Source: Robertmurraya kyonggiensis (GTDB lineage Bacteria; Bacillota; Bacilli; Bacillales; Cytobacillaceae). From it: 64,000 nucleotides of DNA. Position numbers and translations under genes: made by a program. The DNA lies in the NCBI RefSeq assembly GCF_005116465.1, contig NZ_SWBM01000003.1:310001-374000 (forward strand), given 5' to 3'. Below the pieces are notes generated by a model. The model searched no databases and had not been told where the DNA came from. It saw nothing but the letters and a program-made list of their open reading frames with translations. The stretch's first letter is position 1. Every line of letters begins with the position of its first letter. Below, piece after piece: positions 45,470 through 53,335 of the stretch.

Positions 45470-45483
45470 ATTGGTTGATAAAA

Positions 45484-45497
45484 TGAAAACGTTGTCA
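45484..45497. promoter_or_regulatory. cre-like site inside the enolase/symporter/lyase cluster
   Basis: TGAAAACGTTGTCA fits the TGWNANCGNTNWCA cre pattern and lies in the 116-bp gap between the symporter and lyase genes. It could be a CcpA roadblock or mark a separate lyase promoter. Confidence 0.5.
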
Positions 45498-45585
45498 TTT
45501 ATTACGGATTTACATCTTTTTCCAGAAAGTGGATGTCTGTCTTCCAATTTCTGATTACACTCAATATATACCGGGGGGGATAGAA

Positions 45586-47049
45586 ATGGCTGGTCGATTA
45601 GGCGGAGAGCCAAGTAAGGTGTTCCGTAAGATTGTTTTAGGTCACGAGCTTAGTGAAATCGGGGAAGCTGCTTTAACTCCATTACTATATGTAAATGTCG
45701 CTCATGTCAAAATGCTCAAGAAACAAGGACTAATTCCTAAAGATACTGCAAATAAGCTAATATCTGTATTAAAACAAATAGATAAGCAAGGATTATCCGA
45801 GTTGAAGACAGACGAAGCAGAGGATTTATATTTTGCAGTTGAACAAAAACTTATCGAATTACTTGGTATCAAAGAAGCCGGAAATATTCATATAGGAAGA
45901 AGCCGAAATGATATTTATTCCACCATCTATAGAATGATTCTGAGAGAAAGACTATTAGAAATCTCCAACAATGTATTGAAACTTTCTATGGAAGTTTTGA
46001 ACGTTGCAGAATCACAAAAAGATACTGTAATGCCTGGTTATACACATACTCAACATGCTCAGCCAATTACTGTAGGCTATTATTTTCTAGGAGTATTCGA
46101 GGTATTGATTCGTAATCATCAGCGCATAAAAAACGCATGGGAATTTGTTAATAAAAGTCCTTTAGGTTCTGCAGCTTTAACTACGACAAGTTTTAAGCTG
46201 GACAGATGCTATACAAGTGACATTCTCGGCTTTGATTCGATCGTCTACAATGCATATGACGCAATTTCAGGTAGAGACTATGTCAATGATGTAGCATTAG
46301 CGATAAATACAACAGTTTCCGACATCAGCAGAGTGGTCTCTGATTTAATGAATTGGAATATGTTCGAGTTTTCTTTTATTGAGATCCCAGACGAATACGC
46401 TGCTATTAGCAGTATCATGCCTCAAAAAAAGAATCCAGCTGCATTTGAGTTTCTACGTTCTGCTGCGAGTTGGGTACTAGGTGACACAATTGGAGTTATT
46501 AGTTCACCGAAAGGAATATCTTATAGTGATATTCGCGATGCAACGAAATATCTTTATAGTCCCCTATGGCATGCACTAGAAGTGACAAATAATGTAGTCA
46601 CACTTTTTACTGAAATTCTTCCAAAAATAAAATGGAACAATGAAAGAATGCTACTGGCTACCAATGAAGGATACTCCACTATGACGGACCTTGCAGACTA
46701 TCTGGTCCAAAAACATAAAATCACTTTTAGAGAGTCTCATCATATCATTGCGAGCTTTGTACGAACATCTCTTTCTCAGTCCAAAAATGCAAACGAATTA
46801 AGTGCTAAAGACCTCAATCTTATTGCATTCCAACAAGGTTTCACTTTAGATATTAAGCAAAATGAGCTTGATGAAGTATTAAATCCGTATACTTGTATTA
46901 ATAGAAAAAATATCGCCGGTGGAACATCTACTGAACAAATACAGATTATGCTGAGTAGTGGATATGAACAGCTCAATTTCGAACGTAAATGGCACGATGA
47001 GAAATTGAGCAAATTGAAGCAGATAGAAGATACTATCTATACTTACTAA
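45586..47049 (+). CDS. Argininosuccinate lyase-fold C-N lyase
   Basis: A 487-residue protein of the argininosuccinate lyase/fumarase superfamily. IHIGRSRNDIYSTIYRM, PGYTHTQHAQPITVGYY and the mobile signature loop SSIMPQKKNP are all present. ATG 45586 has GGGGGGGA upstream; the frame reaches a GTG at 45529 without a site. It is unlikely to be the arginine-pathway enzyme: no argG is near, and it is set in a GntR-controlled catabolic operon with an enolase-type isomerase and a symporter. Members of this fold also include EDDS lyase, which cleaves N-substituted aspartates. Eliminating fumarate or another alkene from an imported amino acid derivative is a reasonable guess. Confidence 0.82.
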   Translation: MAGRLGGEPSKVFRKIVLGHELSEIGEAALTPLLYVNVAHVKMLKKQGLIPKDTANKLISVLKQIDKQGLSELKTDEAEDLYFAVEQKLIELLGIKEAGNIHIGRSRNDIYSTIYRMILRERLLEISNNVLKLSMEVLNVAESQKDTVMPGYTHTQHAQPITVGYYFLGVFEVLIRNHQRIKNAWEFVNKSPLGSAALTTTSFKLDRCYTSDILGFDSIVYNAYDAISGRDYVNDVALAINTTVSDISRVVSDLMNWNMFEFSFIEIPDEYAAISSIMPQKKNPAAFEFLRSAASWVLGDTIGVISSPKGISYSDIRDATKYLYSPLWHALEVTNNVVTLFTEILPKIKWNNERMLLATNEGYSTMTDLADYLVQKHKITFRESHHIIASFVRTSLSQSKNANELSAKDLNLIAFQQGFTLDIKQNELDEVLNPYTCINRKNIAGGTSTEQIQIMLSSGYEQLNFERKWHDEKLSKLKQIEDTIYTY

Positions 47050-47081
47050 GAAATCACATATACATGATTCATAGTATATTA

Positions 47082-47108
47082 AAATCCCCTGATACGCTCA
47101 GGGGATTT
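47082..47108. terminator. Bidirectional terminator after the lyase gene
   Basis: AAATCCCCTGA-TACGC-TCAGGGGATTT, perfect 11-bp arms, with T-rich sequence on the plus side; also serves the convergent methyltransferase gene. Confidence 0.9.
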
Positions 47109-47115
47109 CTTTCTC

Positions 47116-47931
47116 CTATTTAATCCCAATCCTCATACGATAGCTGAATAAAATCTCCTTTGTTTCTCCAGCAAAAACCTCTTCTACGTGATTTTTAAAT
47201 TCCGTAAATTCAAATTCCAGCTCTTTTACGCCCAATTTCAGAGCCGTTTGTAGACCACCTTGGCTTAGAGCAATATTCGCATACCGTTCCGCGTTACACT
47301 CTTCCCAATGATGGAAAACAATTTCTTTGGCAAAAGAAAACAGTCCTGATTGTTGGATTTGTTGCAGATGTTCCCCTTTTGGCCATCTATGTATTTTCTC
47401 TTCACTTGAAAGAAACTGAGAAAGATGTTCCTCTGTAAGACTATACAATCTATTATAATGTTCCTCCAAACGCCAATCACATGTTGGTGGCCAATCACAA
47501 TCGTACGCTGCAAAAATTCCAGTTGGACGAAGGATGCGGGCAAATTCCTCTAAAGTAGTCTGTGGTTCCATCCAGTGAAAAGCTTGCGAACAAGTAATAA
47601 TATCTGCTGATTCATCTGGCAATCCAAGCTGATGAGATAATGCCTTCACAAATGAAAGACTAGTTGGTGCTCCAACCTCTTCCAAACGGGATTCTGCCAC
47701 CTGTCGCATATCATCATTCGGTTCTGCCCCAATAATCTTTTCAGCTACGTCCAGCCAAATAAATGATGACAATCCAGTACCACATCCAACATCGACAACG
47801 AGCTTAGGCTTATCTTTCAAGTAATTCGTTAAGATTTTTACCACTTCTTCCGGTGCACTTGGACGATTGCGATCGTATAATGTACCAAAACCTGTAAAGC
47901 GCTCGATATTATTGCGATTTGCTTCAGCCAT
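47116..47931 (-). CDS. Class I SAM-dependent methyltransferase
   Basis: A 271-residue soluble methyltransferase. Motif I LVVDVGCGTGLSSF, the acidic end IIGAEPNDDMRQVAES, and SADIITCSQAFHWMEPQTTLEEFARILRPTG (methyltransf_11 type, with the FHW signature common in this subgroup) are visible. The C-terminal half is helical and family-specific. GGAGATG precedes the ATG. It stands alone. The methyl acceptor is unknown. Confidence 0.87.
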   Translation of the reverse strand: MAEANRNNIERFTGFGTLYDRNRPSAPEEVVKILTNYLKDKPKLVVDVGCGTGLSSFIWLDVAEKIIGAEPNDDMRQVAESRLEEVGAPTSLSFVKALSHQLGLPDESADIITCSQAFHWMEPQTTLEEFARILRPTGIFAAYDCDWPPTCDWRLEEHYNRLYSLTEEHLSQFLSSEEKIHRWPKGEHLQQIQQSGLFSFAKEIVFHHWEECNAERYANIALSQGGLQTALKLGVKELEFEFTEFKNHVEEVFAGETKEILFSYRMRIGIK

Positions 47932-48099
47932 TTTCTCATCTCCACTCTCAAAAATTTCATGAGTATTTGAAACAATTTTATCACAACAGGTACAAAAAAC
48001 TCACTCTGTATACATAGGTATTCAAGCGAAAATACGTACTTCGGATTTCACTTGGTACCCTTTGATAATTGGTTAGCATCTTAGAAGTTAGAATTAGTG

Positions 48100-48534
48100 C
48101 TAAAGATCTATACAGGTAATAATAACATGCACAATACCAAAAATTACTGTTGGTATAATCGCAATGTAATTATGAAGCCACAACTCAGCCAATATAAAAT
48201 AAACTACTGGAACAATCGCCATTCCCAGAAGAAAAATAATATTAACGTTGCCCATAATATAGAATATCCACAGAACTAAATAGAATGCCAGCATCACTGC
48301 CATTCCTATTGTATACGGACCTATCATTTCAGACGTTTGTTTATTTACAAGAAAAATAATTAGGAAGATAAAAATTACCTGACTTCCATGTTCCAAAATA
48401 TCTAACAGTAAATGGCTATTCCCCTTGTTCCCTAATCTATCTGTTTGAGGAATTAATAAGTAAAATAGGTTGGGTATCATGGGTAATAAAAAGACTATAA
48501 GACCTTTCCACGAAAAACCAAAATGGTAACTCAT
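48100..48534 (-). CDS. Hypothetical membrane protein
   Basis: A 144-residue protein with about four to five hydrophobic segments (GLIVFLLPMIPNLFYLLIP, QVIFIFLIIFLVNK, IGMAVMLAFYLVLWIFYIMG, IIFLLGMAIVPVVYFILAEL, YIAIIPTVIFGIVHVIITC). ATG 48534 has GGGAGG 10 bases upstream and is preferred over 48567. I do not recognise the family. It stands alone between the methyltransferase gene and the YtrA-type operon. Confidence 0.72.
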   Translation of the reverse strand: MSYHFGFSWKGLIVFLLPMIPNLFYLLIPQTDRLGNKGNSHLLLDILEHGSQVIFIFLIIFLVNKQTSEMIGPYTIGMAVMLAFYLVLWIFYIMGNVNIIFLLGMAIVPVVYFILAELWLHNYIAIIPTVIFGIVHVIITCIDL

Positions 48535-48747
48535 TAGACCTATACCTCCCATTGGCATAAAAAACAATTAATTTGTGCACCGACATGCCATTCTCCCACA
48601 CATTGTAACCTATTCAACTATCAATTGAGCGTATTTCATCAAAAAGTTGAAATTATTCCACATTTTGAACAAGATATGAATTGTTCTCTTGCTAGAAATA
48701 CAGGAAACATAAGATTCCCTCCCCTTTGGGTGCCCAAAATCAAATTT

Positions 48748-48793
48748 TGTTCTATGCAATATAGAACAGATTTGTTATAATAAAGATAGAACA
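48748..48793. promoter_or_regulatory. Operator and promoter of the YtrA-type regulator gene
   Basis: A perfect palindrome TGTTCTAT-N5-ATAGAACA (48748-48768) overlaps the -35 region; TATAAT (48776-48781) is the -10; a third half-site ATAGAACA lies at 48786-48793. This is the layout of an autorepressed YtrA operator. Confidence 0.75.
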
Positions 48794-48809
48794 GATTGGA
48801 GGTGTGCGC

Positions 48810-49202
48810 ATGATTATTAGAATTGAACCTGAGTCAGAAGTTCCTATATACTTACAGATTGCTAATCAAATTATTGAAGGAATCGCAAGAGGACATATAC
48901 ATCCAGGACAGTCTCTCCCTTCGGTTAGGACCTTCGCTGCAGACCTTGGTATCAACATGCACACAGTTAATAAAAGCTATCATCATCTAGAGCAAAAGGG
49001 CATTATTCAGATTATGCCGAAATCTGGGGCAATTATCGCATCACCACAAGATTTCAACGAAACCTCAATTACGAGGCTAAAAGATGCGTTTAAACCCCTA
49101 ATCGCCGAATCGCTTGTCGTAGGGATGTCCCATCAACAAATTCAAGAACTTGTCACCTCTATGATTGAGGTATTTAAGAACTCAAAGGAGGAAACGCAAT
49201 GA
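48810..49202 (+). CDS. GntR family regulator (YtrA subfamily)
   Basis: A 130-residue short GntR regulator: winged HTH (PIYLQIANQIIEGIARGHIHPGQSLPSVRTFAADLGINMHTVNKSYHHLEQKGII) plus the ~50-residue helical YtrA tail, with no ligand domain. TTGGAGG is 7-8 bases before ATG 48810. It overlaps the DUF1648 membrane protein gene by 4 bp, a common pairing in Bacillus, and has its own palindromic operator. YtrA regulators often respond to cell-wall-active compounds; for this one the signal is unknown. Confidence 0.87.
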   Translation: MIIRIEPESEVPIYLQIANQIIEGIARGHIHPGQSLPSVRTFAADLGINMHTVNKSYHHLEQKGIIQIMPKSGAIIASPQDFNETSITRLKDAFKPLIAESLVVGMSHQQIQELVTSMIEVFKNSKEETQ

Positions 49203-50287
49203 CTTTAACTATCTTTCTATTCATGTCACTTATCATCGCCGGAATCCAAACCGCCATCCCTTTTTTAGTCAATCGTTCCGTCATTTTTGGCGTGACGATT
49301 CCGGAAAAACATTTACAAAATGAAACACTTATCGCTTTTAAGAAAAACTACTGCAAATTAGTTGGATTACTTTCAATTATTCTTTTAGCAGCTTATACTC
49401 TCTGGGTACTTTTTCAGACTGCCACTGAAGAGCAAATCGTAATCGTTGGAATCCTTCTCGAATTCGTGATTATCCTGTTCAGCTTTGCCTTATATTTTTA
49501 CTACCATGGAAAAACACTTAAATTAAAAACAGATAATCAATGGACAGGAAATTTGAAGCAAATACGAGTGGCGGATTTATCTGCACGTTCTCGTGATGAA
49601 ATGCTACCTTGGCAAGTATTCCTGCTGCCGATGATTATTACGATCGGAGTTATTGGCTATACCCTACTCCAATATGATCTTTTACCACAGCAAATCCCAA
49701 CACATTGGGGTCCAAGTGGGCAACCGGATGCCTTTACGGAAAAAACACTCCTGTCAGCCATTCTTATGCCTCTTACTTTGTTTGTGATGCAACTAATGTT
49801 TTTGGGGATTCATTTGGGGACAAAAAAATCGGGCATTAAATTAAGCGGAGAAAGTACAGAAGCTTCTAGACAAAGACAACTTGCTTTACGGAAATATTCT
49901 AGCTGGCTCATGTTTTTCGTAAGCTTCCTAATTACCGTGTTGTTAAGTTTCTTTCAATTACAAATCATTCATCCTGATATCATTTCAGCAACAGCAATGT
50001 TTGCGATTCCGCTAGGTTTTCTCTTTCTAATTTTAGTAGGAACGATTGTATTTGCAGTACGAGTAGGACGTTCAGACAAATTTGCTATCGAAACGATTGA
50101 AGAGAAACTGACAGATTCAGACGATTCCCATTGGAAAGGCGGACTCTTTTACTTCAATAAAAATGATCCGTCGATCTTTGTGGAAAAACGTTTTGGCGTC
50201 GGTTGGACAATCAATTTGGCCAATCCCATTGGCTATCTCATCATATTTGTACCACTTATCGCCATTCTTTTGTTTTCGTTCTTATAA
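49199..50287 (+). CDS. DUF1648/DUF5808 family membrane protein
   Basis: A 362-residue membrane protein with eight or so helices. The DUF1648 signature is IPTHWGPSGQPDAFTEKT in the middle, and a DUF5808 motif (DDSHWKGGLFYFNKNDPSIFVEKRFGVGWTINLANP) lies near the end. The function is unknown; in several Firmicutes these proteins are encoded with YtrA/GntR-type regulators, as here. AAAGGAGG precedes the ATG. The operon ends in a terminator. Confidence 0.85.
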   Translation: MTLTIFLFMSLIIAGIQTAIPFLVNRSVIFGVTIPEKHLQNETLIAFKKNYCKLVGLLSIILLAAYTLWVLFQTATEEQIVIVGILLEFVIILFSFALYFYYHGKTLKLKTDNQWTGNLKQIRVADLSARSRDEMLPWQVFLLPMIITIGVIGYTLLQYDLLPQQIPTHWGPSGQPDAFTEKTLLSAILMPLTLFVMQLMFLGIHLGTKKSGIKLSGESTEASRQRQLALRKYSSWLMFFVSFLITVLLSFFQLQIIHPDIISATAMFAIPLGFLFLILVGTIVFAVRVGRSDKFAIETIEEKLTDSDDSHWKGGLFYFNKNDPSIFVEKRFGVGWTINLANPIGYLIIFVPLIAILLFSFL

Positions 50288-50290
50288 GAT

Positions 50291-50320
50291 GATGTTCTCC
50301 TATTGGAGAGCATCTTTTTT
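50291..50320 (+). terminator. Terminator of the YtrA/DUF1648 operon
   Basis: GATGTTCTCC-TATT-GGAGAGCATC followed by TTTTTT; one mismatched pair in the stem. Confidence 0.88.
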
Positions 50321-50353
50321 ACGTCAAAAAATCTGAATTTTAGTACATTTTCA

Positions 50354-50383
50354 TTGACGTTAAAACATCATCAACTCTAAAAT
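50354..50383 (+). promoter_or_regulatory. Sigma-A promoter of the quinone-reductase-like gene
   Basis: TTGACG (50354-50359), 18-bp spacer, TAAAAT (50378-50383), ~55 bp before the start codon. Confidence 0.6.
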
Positions 50384-50443
50384 AGAGATAATTCCGATTG
50401 AATTTATATGTTTTAACAAATATGCCATAAAAGGATGATACAT

Positions 50444-51445
50444 ATGACAAGTCAGCAAAAACCAAAAGAAATCAGTAAGGACGGAAAATTTGTCCGTCAA
50501 ACAAATGATTTTACAACTCCCTTTGGAAATGAACCTGGACAACTCCCAGTTGAAGCTGGACGCTATCGTTTGTTATGGTCCCCTGTATGCCCGTGGGCCC
50601 ATCGTTCGGTCATCGTAAGAAGAATCCTAGGTCTAGAGGATGCCATCAGCTTAGGGACGGCAAGTCCAATGCGACCAAAGTTACTTCATGTGGATTGGGA
50701 ATTCTCCTTGGATCCAGATGGAGTCGATCCGGTAATGGGTATTCGTTTTATGAGTGAGATTTATCAAAAAACCGATCCAGAATATAGCGGACGTCCAACC
50801 GTCCCAGTGTTTGTCGATGTAAAGGAACAAAAAGTTGCAAACAATGATTATTTTAGACTAACCAATTATCTCGAAACCGTTTGGGCACCGTTTCATAAAG
50901 AACATGCTCCAGATTTATATCCTGAAGAATTGCGGGTAGAAATTGATGCTTTGAATGACATCATTTTTCACGATATAAATAACGGTGTCTATAAATGTGG
51001 CTTCGCTCGATCGCAGGAAGCCTACGAAGAAGCTTTTGATACCTTGTTTGCACGCTTAGATGAATTAGATGAACGCCTATCAACCAAGCGTTTCTTATTC
51101 GGAGACTATGTTACCGACTCAGATATTCGCTTATATGCAACACTCGCACGCTTTGATGTGGCCTATTACAATGCCTTCAACACAAACCGTAATCGTTTAA
51201 TTGACTTTCCGAATTTGTGGGGCTATGCACGTGATTTATATGAAACAAAAGGCTTTGGCGATACAACGGATTTTCATTCCATTAAAATTCATTACCATCT
51301 ATCAACTACGATTGATAGCCATGAAGACAAACCGAAAATCTTGCCTAAGGGACCAGACCTTTCTGTTTGGCATACTCCTCATAACAGGCAAGCTCTTAGC
51401 AAGAAGGAGGAAAAATTTCTCATTCGTGAGGTACAACAAAAATGA
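50444..51445 (+). CDS. Glutathionyl-hydroquinone reductase-like (Xi-class GST) protein
   Basis: A 333-residue protein of the ECM4/YqjG family. The redox motif is SPVCPWAHRSVIVRRILGLED; the C-terminal helical GST domain has KCGFARSQEAYEEAFDTLFARLDELDERLS and FLFGDYVTDSDIRLYATLARFDVAYY, and a GxY-like segment near NLWGYARDLYETKGF. The enzyme class reduces glutathionyl-hydroquinones. Most Bacillaceae use bacillithiol and lack glutathione, so the native thiol is unclear. ATG 50444 is better spaced from AAAAGG than ATG 50435. It overlaps the downstream GNAT gene by 4 bp. Confidence 0.85.
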   Translation: MTSQQKPKEISKDGKFVRQTNDFTTPFGNEPGQLPVEAGRYRLLWSPVCPWAHRSVIVRRILGLEDAISLGTASPMRPKLLHVDWEFSLDPDGVDPVMGIRFMSEIYQKTDPEYSGRPTVPVFVDVKEQKVANNDYFRLTNYLETVWAPFHKEHAPDLYPEELRVEIDALNDIIFHDINNGVYKCGFARSQEAYEEAFDTLFARLDELDERLSTKRFLFGDYVTDSDIRLYATLARFDVAYYNAFNTNRNRLIDFPNLWGYARDLYETKGFGDTTDFHSIKIHYHLSTTIDSHEDKPKILPKGPDLSVWHTPHNRQALSKKEEKFLIREVQQK

Positions 51446-51942
51446 TCATTCGAGACTTATTAAAGGATGAAAGACCTTTTATCAGAGAGCAAAGGGTTCA
51501 GGCATATTTAGAACATGCCAATAGCATTCCGACGGATCATTGGAATGCGCTCAGGCAAGCCATTTCTTCTGAAGCTGATATACTTGAAGGCGTAGAAAAT
51601 ATCGTTGCTGAATTAGAGGGTAAAATTGTTGGGAGCATTTCTTTGTTTCCGGCAAAATCCGATGCCTACGAAGGGGCTATTGAAGAATTGAATTATCCAG
51701 AAATTCGAATGCTTGCTGTAGCGCCAGAGGCTCGTGGAAAAGGTGTTGCTACAGCTTTGATAACGGAATGCATTCAAAGGGCAAAAATTAATGGCCACCC
51801 ATTCATTGGTCTGCACACTGGTGCATTTATGGTGCAAGCTATGAGACTGTACGAACGCTTCGGTTTTGAACGTTTGCCACAATATGATTTTGAACCTGCT
51901 GACGATGGAATCATTGTCAAAGCGTATCGTTTAACGTTATGA
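51442..51942 (+). CDS. GNAT family N-acetyltransferase
   Basis: A 166-residue GNAT protein (MIIRDLLKDERPFIREQRVQAY). The core is IRMLAVAPEARGKGVATALITECIQRAK, the acetyl-CoA pyrophosphate loop, with LHTGAFMVQAMRLYERFGFERL following. It overlaps the quinone-reductase-like gene by ATGA and is thus translationally coupled to it; whether they act together is unknown. Substrate unidentified. Confidence 0.85.
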   Translation: MIIRDLLKDERPFIREQRVQAYLEHANSIPTDHWNALRQAISSEADILEGVENIVAELEGKIVGSISLFPAKSDAYEGAIEELNYPEIRMLAVAPEARGKGVATALITECIQRAKINGHPFIGLHTGAFMVQAMRLYERFGFERLPQYDFEPADDGIIVKAYRLTL

Positions 51943-51944
51943 CT

Positions 51945-51990
51945 AAATCAAGGCGCCAACTCATATTTTTTTGTGTTGGCTCTTTGACTT
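51945..51990. terminator. Weak bidirectional terminator
   Basis: GCCAAC … GTTGGC stem (51955-51960 with 51975-51980) between two convergent genes, with T-rich or A-rich flanks. Only 6 bp, so modest support. Confidence 0.45.
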
Positions 51991-52458
51991 GTTAAATTCA
52001 TTCTCATCCAACTTCTTTATCAATTTATAATACTGAACTAAAATATATAACAGAATAGGATCGAGAAGCGCAGAATACCCTATATTCCACCAGCCATAAC
52101 GAAGGAATCCCCATGGCTCAGGCAATAGCGTAATTAATTCATAAATCACGATACCTATCGTCCAGATCGCAATATAGAGCACCCGTTTAATCCGTGGGCT
52201 ATTAAACGGGTACCCATTCAAGAAAATAATATTAACCGCTGGGACAAGGAGCAAATGAGGAAGAATCGCCGCATATTCGATGGTTTCACTGTCGAAATAC
52301 CAGTAACCTTTAAATCTAACTATCATATAGACATCAAATCCCGTTTGGAACGCAGCCGAAAATGTCCAAATTTGTAAAACATGGTTCATCGGCAATTTTC
52401 TATTTATCTTTAAGGCAATAAAGATAAATACCACAATTCCTGTAGCAAGTCCGATCAT
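51961..52458 (-). CDS. CBO0543-type membrane protein
   Basis: A 165-residue membrane protein with about five helices and conserved aromatic segments: RFKGYWYFDSETIEYAAILPHLLLVPAVNIIFLNGYP, and later LPEPWGFLRYGWWNIGYSALLDP. This pattern matches the CBO0543 family, common in spore-forming Firmicutes and of unknown function. AAAGGG precedes the ATG. It stands alone. Confidence 0.8.
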   Translation of the reverse strand: MIGLATGIVVFIFIALKINRKLPMNHVLQIWTFSAAFQTGFDVYMIVRFKGYWYFDSETIEYAAILPHLLLVPAVNIIFLNGYPFNSPRIKRVLYIAIWTIGIVIYELITLLPEPWGFLRYGWWNIGYSALLDPILLYILVQYYKLIKKLDENEFNKSKSQHKKI

Positions 52459-52749
52459 AGTAATCCCTTTCTTTACTGATAATCATTTGAAAAGTTAGCT
52501 CCTAGTGCTTTTTACAAATGCTATTTATCCTTTAAGGATCCTTATTGCCCTTCTAATTTCATACACGATTCAAAATGTTGGAAGATTGGCTAGAAACCAC
52601 CCAGCCAAATGCGAAATAAAAAATCGCTTTGTCCACTTTTTACTGAGGAATAACCTAGGGACACAAAATTAAACATTTCGAACCATACCTTTAAACTAGT
52701 ATTATGTTTCTAATATTTTTCACAGAAACAGTCAACTTATCCATTGGGG

Positions 52750-52794
52750 AAAAAGAGACCAAATCAACATGTGATTTGATCTCTTTCTCTTTTA
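52750..52794. terminator. Isolated strong hairpin terminator
   Basis: AAAGAGACCAAATCA-ACATG-TGATTTGATCTCTTT, 15-bp arms with one mismatch, then CTCTTTT on the plus strand; the minus strand has TTTTTCCCC. No gene is next to it on either side. Confidence 0.65.
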
Positions 52795-52967
52795 GCATTT
52801 AGGTCACATTCCTTACGGAGTCCACTTTTCGCCTCGTTCCTATTAGGGTGTTCTTTTGGGCTAGATAAGAGGTCCAGCTCCGGAAAAGTATTATATTGAG
52901 ATAAAGTTATGATTGTCCAAGATACTCAAAACAAAATGAATACGCTATCATTTTAATAGTTCAAAGT

Positions 52968-52985
52968 TTGTTCAATATTTCACAA
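52968..52985. promoter_or_regulatory. Rex-like operator upstream of the adhE operon
   Basis: TTGTTCAATATTTCACAA, 16 of 18 positions of the Rex palindrome TTGTGAAnnnnTTCACAA, ~60 bp before the small gene start. Confidence 0.55.
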
Positions 52986-53044
52986 TCTATTATTGAGAAT
53001 ATATGGTATTCTAAATTCAAGAAATACAAAAGGAGTGATTCAGA

Positions 53045-53272
53045 ATGATTATTTTTGAGTGGAAGCCTTTTTCCACTGATGCTGAAACCTATTCACAAAA
53101 TGTTTTCGAAGAATTAATTGGAGACAAATTCGAAGCAATGATGGTTCATGAGAATGACCAGCTTCCCTCCTATATTTGGACAGTAAACTATCTTATTATT
53201 GTTAAGCAATGTTCTAAAATCCTATCAGACATCACATTTGAAAAACTTCCTAGAAATCCAGTAAGTGCATAA
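53045..53272 (+). CDS. Small hypothetical protein preceding adhE
   Basis: A 75-residue acidic soluble protein (MIIFEWKPFSTDAETYSQNVFEEL … FEKLPRNPVSA) with a strong AAAAGGAG site 8-9 bases before the ATG. I do not recognise it. It lies between two Rex-like palindromes, 63 bp upstream of adhE, so it may be produced with adhE when NADH is high. No domain, signal or membrane segment is visible. Confidence 0.65.
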   Translation: MIIFEWKPFSTDAETYSQNVFEELIGDKFEAMMVHENDQLPSYIWTVNYLIIVKQCSKILSDITFEKLPRNPVSA

Positions 53273-53298
53273 ACGGTTTCAATTTTTTTTACACATAC

Positions 53299-53316
53299 TT
53301 GTGAAATATTTCACAA
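53299..53316. promoter_or_regulatory. Rex operator before adhE
   Basis: TTGTGAAATATTTCACAA, a perfect 18-bp match to the redox-sensor Rex consensus, ending 19 bp before the adhE start codon. Confidence 0.85.
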
Positions 53317-53335
53317 ACTTTTGGAGGTATGAAAA

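Larger units (their letters stand above)
52459..53044. other. Intergenic region with hairpin and adhE operon promoter region
   Basis: This 586-bp gap holds no convincing gene. It contains a strong isolated hairpin terminator at 52750-52794 and a Rex-like site at 52968-52985, 60 bp before the small gene. The rest (52459-52749) shows no feature I can support; it may be remnant sequence. Confidence 0.55.

Noticed and set aside
45483-45554. A 23-codon ORF (MKTLSFITDLHLF…) between symporter and lyase genes
   Set aside because: No ribosome binding site; its start overlaps a cre-like motif, which explains the sequence better.
45586-47049. Arginine biosynthesis gene argH
   Set aside because: Fold and motifs fit, but the context (GntR, enolase, symporter, cre-like site) is catabolic, and no argG is near.
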